Positions 54,301 through 64,000 of a stretch of DNA of 64,000 bases are shown piece by piece. The notes under the pieces were generated by a model. The model had not been told where the DNA came from. It was given only the letters and a program-made list of their open reading frames with translations, and ran no database searches. The DNA is from Phascolomyces articulosus. Taxonomy: Eukaryota; Mucoromycota; Mucoromycetes; Mucorales; Lichtheimiaceae. Made by a program: the position numbers and the translations under genes. How positions within the stretch are numbered: position 1 is the stretch's first letter; every line of letters starts with the position of its first letter. The stretch spans positions 856,349-920,348 of the forward strand of contig JAIXMP010000019.1 of the NCBI GenBank assembly GCA_025677815.1. The letters are read 5' to 3'.

Positions 54301-56103
54301 GCACCATACTATTTTGTACTTCATAATTTTTGTTCAAGGAAGAACTTTCAGCCCATTAAAACCTGTGTAGCAGCAACGAAATTATGTTGATTCATGAACA
54401 AGTGAACACCGATACTATTACTCCAACAGAGAAGTATTGTAGTACCACATCAAAATAAATGACAGAGACCACCGGAATTGAATAATGGGTAAACGTTAAT
54501 ACACTGATATATACATAATAATAACTATTCATTAATATAAAAAAAAACAGATCTTTCATGATTAAATATCATTTATATAAATAAATAATAATTCTTATAT
54601 ATGTACACACAATATTATTCTAGTCGTTTTTATCGTAAGTAATGATATTTTTTTCCGTGATTCGGAAACATGATTACCCCACCCTTCGTACATGTTTTTT
54701 TGTGAAACATGCGAGAAAAAAAAACCGATTTGGTATGTACTCAATGTCGATCCAGTGGATTGGATTGGTGTTTATAATGAAAAACCGGCATAATGTCAGT
54801 AGTGAGCAAAGGGCAAGATTCATTTAAAATCATCTATTGGGACACAAGTTCTACATCTTTTTTTAACCTAATAAAGCACATTCAGCTACTTTTTTAGAAC
54901 AAAGCTTTTGTGATGATTTCCCACGTACCCCCCATTCATTCTTCTTTATCGATAATAATCTATTTTTTTACTTGCAGGTTGATATATACGTAGCGTTGTG
55001 ATGGTAATTACATAATATACAAGTCATAGTAGTAGATTATTGGATTGAATGATCTGAATCCATGATTTTCAATGAGCGACTCCCAGTTTTAATGAATTCA
55101 TGGATCAACTTTTTTAATGATGAATATTAGTATTAATAATAATAATATAAAGATAATATTTAAATTTATATGCTAGTTATTACAACGAATGCTGTTATAG
55201 TACTCTCTTTCTTTCCTTCATCATATGACAAAGAATTGCAATTTTAGTCATAGTTCCCTTATTCGCTCTTAGAATGGTACAACCAAGAATCAAAACCATA
55301 ATTCTTGACACACTACGTTTAGTGTAACAGTGTTTCATTCTCTCTTAGTCAGTTCGGCAATTCTATCATGCGTTTGTTTCCTTTTAGTTTATGTACGTAC
55401 GTTTATCATCATGATGTTGATGGTTTCCATTCATAAATAACCATATGTATGTGAATTTTATATCAATTTCAAAAAGCTTGTGTATATATAGTGCTTATTG
55501 ATTGAAGTATCCTATTAAATTTATTATGTAATAAAAAAAAATAGCTATTCGAATAACTACAAGAATAATATTCAAAGGCCTTACGTACTCTGTAGGAATT
55601 TTACGTGTGGAAATTACAGAATTTTGAAAATACCATTCTATTTGTTCCATCTTAATTATAGTCATTACAGTGGATGGATAAGGTTATTCTTTCTTGGGTT
55701 CATCCGCTTTCCTCCCCTCCTCCTCCTCCTCCTCCTCAGTTATATAGTCTATAAAGTTCCTATTTTTTTAATGGGTGATTGAGCCCACATCATCTACTAA
55801 TGGATCGTAAATAGTATGACAAATACACAAGCCTCAACTTAAAAAGTTTATTAGAATATATTTTATAAAAGCTTTCATTTTTCTATATGTATAAACACAT
55901 CCGTTTGTAATATTCAACACTGGGTTTTCGTCAAGTGAATAATTATGTGTATCCAACAAATCTATATATCATATATTCCTCACCATGTTATAAGTTGAAT
56001 ATATATTTATATATAACTTCTCGGGATTTTTCTGGTTCATTGTTACGTAGTAGCAGCCAGCGATAATATTTCTTAAAGAATTATAAATCATGCTATTATT
56101 TTA
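51391..56103. other. Long gene-poor region
   Basis: Nearly 5 kb. The first 200-300 bases are the upstream region of the transporter. After that I find no supported gene: ORFs are short or T/A-rich. One protein-like scrap on the plus strand at about 54675-54792 contains FFCETCEKKKPIWYVLNVDP. T tracts (about 52864-52883), a TTA run (about 52521-52545) and a TCC run (about 55713-55737) occur. Confidence 0.5.
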
Positions 56104-58424
56104 TTAAGATTCAAATACAATTGCTTTTTCTAACTCTTTTTGATGTCTCCATTCCAACATCAATTCATACATATGTCGTTTCCTTGCATCCACATGTTGA
56201 AGGACTTCAAGTAATCGTTCACGAGCCTTTTTCATATTTGGCTACATGAACAAAAGAAAAGTATATAAAGCCTTTTTAATACTTGATTGCTTTTTGTAGG
56301 GGTCCTTTATCTCTATCCAATTCTGTCACTATGTTTTACCTGTAATATATGAACACCATACATCGTCGTCACAATCAACTCATCCAAACCATCAAGATTT
56401 AAATCAAGGTGAGATATTCGATAAATTGGATAAGCAAATTGTCGTTGCCAAAGTATATTATAATCTTGTGTACCAGACACTATTTTTTCATTTTCATCCA
56501 TCCAAAAGTCAATGACCATTTGAAGTCTTTTCATTCTCCTCTCCCCCATCCAGTTGCTTTTTTATGTATACCTTGTTTATAGATAAGTACTTGACGTCCG
56601 TAAGTACCGATCAAGATCTCATGTTCACCATCCCAATCCACATCCATCACATGGGAACATAAGACACTGTCATAATTTCCGGATTGAGGTAATACACGGC
56701 TCTTTGCTAAACCATTCTTTTTGATACACCTAATCAATAAATATATGTTATGCCACATATCCATCTATGTTTCCCGGGTTGTCATTGGTTTTCTCTTTGC
56801 ACTAGTATAGATTCCTATTTACTTACTTGTATACAATAGCAAGTTCAATGGCACATGTTACAACAAGATGTAATACGTCATTTTCGTTTACTATGTTGTT
56901 GTTTTTGAGGCGGTTAGGTCATCCCCCTAAATATAAAGTTTAAGAAAACAACACTAACCTTTTTTCGATACTCGTGGTTGAAATATTAAAACAGATGTAA
57001 TGGGACTAAAAATACGTGTGGTATAACTACTAATTTCCCGACCATCTAACAATAACAAATTGATGTGAATAACTCATTTATTTGCGAAATGTATAAAAAA
57101 ATACACCTACCTTTATCATAAAATGCCAAAATAATATCACCATCTTGTCCACCAGCACATATCACTTTATCACCATTGGGTTGATCATAAATATGCATGT
57201 AAAGAATTCTATGGATATATTTATTTGATCAATAGATGTAAAACCAGTGAAATATAAGAAGTATATAACCCTACCTTATACGACGATCATTGATTTGATT
57301 TATAATAGGGAAAGAAGTTGTTAAATTGGATGATTCCACGAATTGTTTCTTATTATTCTTTTCTTGAGAGAATACATGTATTTGTCCATCCATGGCTGTC
57401 ACTAAGAATACTGGTTCTTCTTGTTTATTGGTTCTGTAAAAAAATGGATCAGTCAAACCATCATCCTAATTTTCTTTTTCATTTTTACCTTGTAATCCTT
57501 CTTTACTTACTGTATATGGCTGATCTGCATAGGTGGACAAGGGAGTGGTATTTTTTGACTGATGTCTACAATAGTAAAATACCTTTTCTATAAGTCACCT
57601 TCTTCGATCCATAAGATCCTGTGCTTCGCTTTATTATTGAATATACCTTTGATGTATAAAAGTGTTTCTTCAAGAAACGGTGCTTTTCCTTCAAATATAT
57701 ATAAGTTATATAGAAATTCATCATTGCCTTGTTTCTATTCAGATAGTTAAACAAAAAAAAAGGGGGCGGATCAACTTTTGCTACTTCTCTTTTAAAGCAT
57801 GATCCTATTTCATTTCTTTTTACCTCCGCAACAGCAACACATAAATAAATCTTTTCTTTCACTTCAATCGCATCAACGGCAATAATTTCAGTCTTTCCTG
57901 GTTCTAATCCCAAACCAATATTCAACGAGTTCCAATATCCATCCCGTGAAACAAACGCGACTACTTCTGATGCTGAAGCGGATAATAAATGGCGTATAGG
58001 TTTTTTCACTAATTAAAAAAAAAAATTAAACAGTGTACATGAAAGCAACCATAATATAGGATTGGATTTTCTTGAATAACAAAACAAAAAAAAAGTTACG
58101 TGGTTCTGGACGGGTATTGTTATCGTTGGTGATAATAGGAAATGTATCGAATCGATGAGAAGGAAATTCGGGTTGACGCTCAAGACATGTTGGTTGTCGC
58201 GAATCAAGTAGGGTCAGACCGTAAATGTTACTTTTTTTTTTAAAAAAAAAAAAAAGAAAAGAAAAACCACTCCATGAGTTTACAATTAACAAAAAAAAAA
58301 CCTGTCTTTCCATTCTGTATTAAATAGTTATTTACGTTCTCTCAAATCCATAACGTGAATAGTGTGTTTCTCGGAATAACTCATCTTCAGTGCTTATAAT
58401 CTCGGGATCGTTCATTATTCTCAT
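56104..58424 (-). CDS. Kaptin-like protein (KPTN, KICSTOR-type)
   Basis: Relative of animal kaptin, a subunit of KICSTOR, which brings GATOR1 to lysosomes so that TORC1 senses nutrients. Exons in transcript order: 58424-58336, 58230-58100, 58008-57824, 57734-57599, 57565-57511, 57433-57275, 57208-57111, 57045-56959, 56890-56827, 56729-56572, 56479-56340, 56241-56104; 479 aa (human about 436). The N-terminal NIYGLTLL parallels SNVYGL in human. The two C-terminal FG-GAP-like repeats are most diagnostic: YDSVLCSHVMDVDWDGEHEI to GTYGRQVLIYK, and ILWQRQFAYPIYRISHLDLN to DGLDELIVTTMYGVHILQ, each close to the human text. A helical, basic C-terminus follows (NMKKARERLLEVLQHV). KICSTOR has been described as lacking in fungi as far as I know, so function here is inference. 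Confidence 0.85.
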
Positions 58425-59272
58425 GTGTAGATAATATTTATGGTATATCAAGGTGTGAAAAAAAAAGAAATTGGGTGCATTATTATGCCATTGAAAAAAG
58501 TCAGCAATCAGCCAAATTTACTAGCAACTTGCTGGGTTAGGCAACAGCGATCCTCTGATCTTATTATTGAAACAAATTGCAAGCATCTCGTTAACACCAA
58601 GTGATAAACATATTATGCGCGTTCTATGAATGTAAATAAATGTGATTGGATAGTTTATTACTATCCCCCTTTCAGAGACTTCAGAATAATTTACAAGACC
58701 CGTAGAAATATAGTAATTCTATTGATATGTACCTAGGAAAGACAACAAAATATTCCAGTAATTTTTCCTTCTACACAGTACTATGTTTTTTCATGGAATA
58801 TTTTTTTAGTAGTTACAGTATAAATTTTACTATAAAAATAAGGTACTAGGGCAAAGAAAAACATTGCACAGACTATCCGGTAATTCTGCAAATATATGTA
58901 GGAATATATACAAATTATATCGTATTCCCATGAGCGCGGCAATAAAAGAAAGTGGGAGTAGTTCTAGTATACTTCAAATTAGAAAAACATCAGAAAAAAT
59001 AGTTAACTTACATATTAGATATACTATCTGGAATTGTGCTAATAAACACACGTTTTTTTTCTAAAAAGAAAAGGTATAATTGAAGACTGTTAAGGACTAT
59101 TAAAAGCACATAAGATAAAGAAACAATTAAATTTTTTCAAAGCAATGGAATATAAAATAAAGGACACGTATGAAAAAACTAAGAATAATTTTCCATGATT
59201 ATATATAACCTTTTATCTATTTACAATGCATCAAAAGCATTGTTGTGTATTATGTTCTTTCAGTAGATTCAT
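58425..59272. other. Upstream region of the Kaptin-like gene and gene-free DNA
   Basis: Presumed promoter followed by A/T-rich DNA. A plus-strand ORF at 58864-59064 has no recognisable features. Confidence 0.5.
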
Positions 59273-59605
59273 CTACTGTCCACTACAGCATTTATCAAAG
59301 GACGGATTTACATGTCTTTTTTGAGAAGAGTCCACATCCACTCCTACATGTCTAATACACCAGCATTTATATCCCAAACAACATGTTGCGATAAAAACCT
59401 ATTGTCTACGACGACAAGGCAACATATACTTGTAAACAGAGACCCTCATTGACTTTCCAGTGGAGTACCATGAACACTTAGATCCAGAAAAGTATTGGAT
59501 GATGGTGATGCCAAAGGTCATTAAAAGACCAGTCGTGGCGAGGGTACCGCAGCAAATACTAGTAGAGTAGAGTGAAATGAAACCATGATATTTATTGGGA
59601 ATCAA
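59273..59605 (-). CDS. Small membrane ORF with in-frame TAG followed by a Cys-rich stretch
   Basis: An ATG at 59605 opens a 68-codon frame with a membrane-like segment (CCGTLATTGLLMTFGITIIQ) and a basic end (YMLPCRRRQ). It stops at a TAG at 59399-59401. The same frame then continues open for 41 more codons, reading VFIATCCLGYKCWCIRHVGV and FDKCCSGQ, to a TAG at 59273-59275. The cysteine density on both sides of the stop suggests one original protein broken by a single stop codon. Readthrough or an unseen intron is possible but the stretch around the stop is too short for a normal intron. Family unknown. Confidence 0.35.
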
Positions 59606-59751
59606 ATGTAAACTTATTTAGTAACCAATGGCAGCCTATCACTAACTATCGACAAAGTAAGCTATTCGCCAGGATCTGTATACTTTGCAATTCAACAAAA
59701 ATAAACTAATTTGCTTAATGTTCCGTATTTTATATGTACTTTTCTAAAAAT

Positions 59752-59850
59752 ATGGACAACAGCACTATAGATGAAGTAACAGCAAGTAGAGGAAGCTCTC
59801 TACGATTTTATCAATATATCGCTCCCTCTTATTGTCGTTCTACGTAGCAG
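59752..59850 (+). pseudogene. Relic B of the dispersed coding family
   Basis: Begins MDNSTIDEV; a frame change then gives VEEALYDFINISLPL, paralleling DEVFETLVEEIYEFIIP of relic A at 39027-39176. The match is short, so the relationship is tentative. Confidence 0.35.
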
Positions 59851-60619
59851 CTCATTATGTTTTTATCTTCGAATATTTGAAATTCGAATAACTAAATATC
59901 GATGGTTCTTTTTTTTTTACGCTTATTTTCTAAATCATTTACCTAATCTAATTAAACTATTATTAATTAATACTTGGCATCTTTTACTATAGGCCTATCT
60001 TCCCCTCCACTTACTTTCTTTTATTAAGCACCACCCAATAGTCGCTTTGTCTATATACTTAATTGCTGGGATATTTTTTTTCGTTTATTTATTAGGTTAA
60101 AATTTATATATTTATTATTGTGGAAGACTAAGTTGACTTGCGCCTATAGGCATATGGCTGCTTCCTTGTGTACTTTGTGGTAATATTATGTATGAATACG
60201 TAAAAGCTATGTAGCATCAGCTGAACCCTCTCCCCTTTAGGAGAAAAGGCTAAGCTAGCGTGGATTGTTCGTTCATTTAATCGTACGTATTCATTTCTTT
60301 TCTTGGTTATTTTTTTTTTTTGATTCTTTAAGGTCTTGTTATTTTTCCTGGTAGTTTTTTGTTGCAGGAGTAATTTCACTCTAATTTTCCCTTATACCCC
60401 TTGCTCACGAATACTTCCTTTATTTTGTACACTTGTCACAAGCCGCTCAAAATAGCATCAAGCACTTGCCATTTCTGATTCCATTGCTGTATGATTAGTT
60501 TTGTAATGTTACCTCCACTTTTTTTTCCACTCGCATTTTTTTTATTCTGTTATTTTAATTATTATTATTATTTTTAATAAATTATCAAGTACTGTTGTTG
60601 TTGCATAAAGAAATCTTTA
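59851..60619. other. Gene-free A/T-rich region
   Basis: No supported gene. A minus-strand ORF at 60128-60379 is lysine/threonine-rich and has no family features. Confidence 0.5.
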
Positions 60620-60912
60620 CACGTGATTCATGCATTCAAAGAAGCAATTGTCGCTCCTACTGTCTCAACTATTGCTAATATCGTCTCCACTATTGCTAAC
60701 ATCATACCAACTAATGCTAATATCGTATCAATGTTACCATCATTGTAGCTATTATTCCTGATATTTAGGTGATTGCTGCTATTGAACTAGCAGAACATGC
60801 TCAGATGATATCAATTATTGAATCAATTCAAGCAACTCTTACACTACGAATAGCAAACTTTACCAAATCATCCACAGAAATTACCTGGAAATTAGCAATT
60901 GATTCCCATTAG
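60620..60912 (+). pseudogene. Decayed coding relic with internal TIANIV repeats
   Basis: Plus-strand translation gives EAIVAPTVSTIANIVSTIAN and continues with IIPTNANIVSM, so a nine-residue unit is repeated about three times. After a frame change at about 60732 the text continues VTIIVAIIPDI, a stop, VIAAIELAEHAQMISIIESI, FTKSSTEITWKLAIDSH and a final stop. Frameshift and internal stop indicate a dead copy. It may be related to relics A and B, which lie in a similar context. Confidence 0.45.
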
Positions 60913-62100
60913 ACTAGAAAATGAATAGTATAAATAGGGCGAAGAAAATTCTCTTAAATAAAAATCATATCTTAGTCATATCTTTAGTCATCTATTAATT
61001 TTCTCTTAGTTTTATATAAAGAAAACAACTATTAGGTCACTCTTCACTTTTCTCTTCAATCATTTAAGTTATTTATCTTTAATTCCCATATTTAGGGATT
61101 GTTGACATTGTGTTGCATAAACAGACAACCTTTGATTTTATTATTTTTCTCTTGTTTATTTTATTTTCCCAGCTAAATTTATAGCCTGTTTTATCTTCCT
61201 TGAGTTATTACTCAGAACATTTATTATATTACCATTACGCCATAAAAACCGGACGTTACAGTAATATATAATGTCGATGGATTATTGATTGATGAAATGC
61301 TGATATAATAGCATTAACTATTATCATGGACAACAAGAACAACACGAACAACACGAACCATGAATTTATCTTTTCCTTCGTATCAAAATGAAGAAATAAG
61401 ATGTGCAGTATCACTCTAGTACTACTGTCAAAAAGACTCGTCGATAAAGCATAATAATATATACATGATTGTTTTGAATATATATAGAACACTATAATAA
61501 TGGTATCTAAAGCATCCATATGTACTTTCTTATGTAATAAACAATCAGTCATTTGTTAATAGTGTTATTATCTACAACCTTATCCATATACTACTACCCT
61601 CATTGACCCATGGGTCAGATTTGATGGATAAGGGTCATGTTTTTACAATAAAAACATATTTATTTACGATTTAACCCATCATGATAATAAAGGAGGGAAA
61701 TAAATAAACATGCTTTACAGGATGGAATAGTGATGCTCGATAATTTAGTCTAACCCTGTAAAAATAATCGTAGAGTACCTACTGGGGATTGATTCCGGAA
61801 GAAAGCCTTGAGGTTTTATCACGAAAAGTCAACAAACAATGTTTCATGCTCTCGATCATTAGTCTAGAACAAAATATTGTGTTCATGCTTCATATTTCCT
61901 TCCCTAAAATATAAAAAACCTGGTTACCAAGATCATCAATGATGTGACTTCATTATCTGGCACATGGTATGATCTAAACCTGTTTTTTTTTCTGTTTTAT
62001 ATTCACGACCTCGTTTTTTTTTAAAAAAAAATATCCACCTTTCTGTTTCCATAACTCTTTTATTAACAATTATACGTACTGTAAAATATAATACTGTACG
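60913..62100. other. Gene-free region upstream of the zinc-finger gene
   Basis: No supported gene; minus-strand ORFs at 61256-61552 and 61936-62196 are shadows or low-complexity. Confidence 0.5.
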
Positions 62101-62536
62101 ATGAAAAACTCCACTCAAGATAAAGCGATATCCGTGCGTCATCGTTGCAACGTATGTGGCAGAGGTTTCTTTACGGAGAAAGCACACAGTCTCCATTTTC
62201 GGTTTGTAATATAAAATAGAGGATGGCTTTCAACCGGAATGTAGAGGATAAAACATTGACACATATGAACCTTTAATATTTACTTGTAGGTTTCGCTCAA
62301 AGCATAAAGATAATTCTAAAAAGAACGTAAGGGATTTACTGCTATTAAATAATCAAAATCTCTTTTTCTTATATACAAAAGAGTAATTTTACTACTAACT
62401 ATACATTTAATTTTTATATTTTTAGATTATAGATGCCACCATCAAACTGTCGACCTATATGTTAAATGATAAACCTATAATAAAAAAGGAAAAGGGGAAA
62501 CAAGTAATTATGGCGTCTCATAATCAATATTATTAG
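62101..62536 (+). CDS. Small C2H2-type zinc-finger protein (three exons)
   Basis: Exons 62101-62201, 62290-62326 and 62426-62536 encode 82 aa. Donors are GTTTGT and GTAAGG; acceptors are TTGTAG and TTTTAG; phases agree. The protein contains RCNVCGRGFFTEKAHSLHFR followed by FRSKHKDNSKK. This has two cysteines two apart, an aromatic, and a Leu-x-His spaced twelve from the second Cys, as in C2H2 fingers. The second His is seven residues on, one or two more than usual. The rest is basic (IIKKEKGKQ). It could be a tiny DNA/RNA-binding protein or an N-terminal relic of a larger zinc-finger gene. No exon exceeds 40 codons. Confidence 0.55.
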
Positions 62537-64000
62537 CTGCATTTGAACGGCATTTTATATAACGTATAATGTCACCATCTTGTATACTAATCTCAAATAA
62601 TATAACGTAGGTGGTCAAACCAGCATTAGGCAAAAACTAAAAGACAAAACGATCTTTTTTCATGTAAGATGTTTTTATTGTAGTTATTGAAATACGTATG
62701 GTTTAGTTGATAGAACAAGATTCTTATTAGTATACCACCTAATTTACTAACAATAATTAAAATAATTTCAATGAATATAGTGTGAAGTTAAAGATTGCAA
62801 AGTAAAATACAAGTCAGAAATGCCATAATTCGACACATGAAATTAACACATTATACACAGTTGTAGTCTACTCATTGTATACTTTGAATATTCTCTTGTA
62901 CATTTTATATTTCTACCACACCCACGTTTGACCATTACTCGGCATATCTACTACAACTTCATCATCATCACTAAACTAATAACATAAAAAAAACTATTAA
63001 CTATCAGTAACAGTGCTGAACAAAAGTGATGGGTATATATATTATCAATTAATACGTGATTAGTAATCAAAACGTTTTTTAATTCAGGACATGATGTACA
63101 ACTAAGTAATAAAGTACACGACATGGTTTGTCAACTACGGCCATAATTTTCTTATCATTCCTCATCGACATTTATCATTAGCAACAATATTGATTAAAGG
63201 AAAATTTTATTTTACTTATCTTGTCTTGTTTAAATTTTATGAACTCAAGAATGGATAACGCATCCAAACCTTATTATCTTTTGCTGATGAACCTTCAGCA
63301 ACGAAAAACCTTATGCTGTGTAATGGTTTGTGGAGTGTATCCATCTCGATTGGTATGTTTTCTTGGTAGTTCATTGATCTTTTATAATCATACAAAAAAA
63401 TTTCTTTATTTATTTATCAAATCTACTCCATCATGCAGCGTAGCGTATCAAAGTTAAAATTATATACCTACAGAATCAAAAGAAAAATTAGGATATTAGT
63501 ATAAATATACTTCGTGTTACTCGAAAAAAGAAAATGACGCTAGTTAAACTGCTGCAGCAGAACTAAAATCAAGAAAATGGAAAGATCAGTTAATGTGGAT
63601 AGTAATGTATAGCCATAATATATCTTCTACCTGCGTAACTGGTATAAAAAATATATCACCACCCTCTCCTATTGGTGATAATTGTTATCCAAGAATAGGG
63701 ATTTTTTCGTTGTACTACTGGTTGATCTCTAAGCCCAACCTTTTCTGGTCGCACAGATTTTCCTTGAACTTGATGATAAATTATCCTTTTGAGCAGTATA
63801 AAAATCGATTTCATTTCTTTCATCCTTTTAAACATTTTTTTTACGATTTATTGCATTTTTTGACAATATAGTCTTATAGTAACAAAAGCTGTAAAATAAA
63901 TACCCGAAGATTTCTGTATCATCAACTCTACAAAAGAAATTACAAGGAACATATTGTGTTATTATAGCCTCAGTGTCGTAACTAAAAATAAGGGTTACTA
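62537..64000. other. Terminal gene-poor region
   Basis: A/T-rich DNA without a supported gene apart from a weak two-exon candidate at 63239-63504 listed separately. Confidence 0.5.
63239..63504 (+). CDS. Weak two-exon ORF candidate
   Basis: Exon 63239-63352 encodes MNSRMDNASKPYYLLLMNLQ and further Cys-containing text and ends at a good GTATGT donor. A CATGCAG acceptor gives a second exon 63439-63504 in phase (YTYRIKRKIRILV, stop). It has 59 aa, no family features and may be chance. Confidence 0.2.

Noticed and set aside
56531..56571. Extension of the Kaptin-like exon through the frame MGERRMKRLQ
   Set aside because: Phase from the preceding exon does not fit; the acceptor at 56480-56481 gives an in-phase join to VSGTQDYNILW.
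58302..58314. A 13-nt candidate exon in the Kaptin-like gene (after TTAATACAG)
   Set aside because: Including it leaves the next exon (NIYGL) out of frame and meets a stop; direct joining of exons 58424-58336 and 58230-58100 keeps the frame and the conserved motif.

Overview
The window looks like nuclear DNA of a filamentous fungus, most likely an early-diverging one (Mucoromycota, probably Mucorales). The reasons are a base composition well below 50% GC, long A/T homopolymers and microsatellites, and short closely spaced genes split by many small GT-AG introns (mostly about 50-150 nt). The gene content also fits: Nhp6-like HMG protein, Yck-type casein kinase, Jen-type monocarboxylate transporter, glycogenin, HDEL-ending Hsp70. 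Genes are single transcription units on both strands; I see no operon, CRISPR array, rRNA or convincing tRNA. Species cannot be told from sequence alone. All spliced models were built by hand from splice sites and reading-frame phase; each listed set of exons sums to a whole number of codons.

Layout. 0.3-11.3 kb (+): secreted SGNH/GDSL esterase, Nhp6-like HMG-box protein, Mtm1/SLC25A39-40 mitochondrial carrier, dUTPase, Yck-type casein kinase I. 11.3-13.3 kb: gene-free, with transposon-end-like motifs. 13.3-15.0 kb (-): TFIIH subunit Tfb4/p34, divergent from 15.7-19.7 kb (+): ER lumenal Lhs1/HYOU1 (GRP170). 19.8-21.6 kb (-): glycogenin. 22-24 kb: decayed coding pieces. 24.4-25.2 kb (+): an intronless secreted GH12-fold protein with both catalytic glutamates replaced by glutamine. 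25.6-26.1 kb (+): dithiol glutaredoxin. 26.9-31.9 kb (+): ubiquitin-activating enzyme E1 in 19 exons. 32.4-32.7 kb (-): a 99-aa orphan protein whose decayed copy lies at 23.8 kb. 33-34.3 kb: MITE-like piece and LINE endonuclease relic. 34.5-37.2 kb (+): Xaa-Pro aminopeptidase P. 37.7-38.9 kb (+): proteasome alpha1. 39.7-42.0 kb (-): TMEM209-like nuclear-envelope protein. 42.4-47.7 kb: relics, including a decayed copy of the transporter found intact at 48.4-51.4 kb (-, Jen1-like). 51.4-56.1 kb: gene-poor. 56.1-58.4 kb (-): Kaptin-like protein (KICSTOR family). 58.4-64 kb: gene-poor, with coding relics and one small spliced zinc-finger gene at 62.1-62.5 kb.

The conserved genes are housekeeping functions: protein turnover (E1, proteasome, aminopeptidase), ER folding, transcription/repair, mitochondrial transport and redox, glycogen priming, nutrient signalling. 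The accessory intervals between them hold the unusual material: duplicated-and-decayed genes, a likely pseudoenzyme, orphan ORFs and retroelement debris. I found no system that I can call wholly new. The strongest leads are the double Glu-to-Gln GH12 protein, the fungal Kaptin homologue, the 7-nt microexon in the transporter, and the orphan ORF/pseudogene pair.
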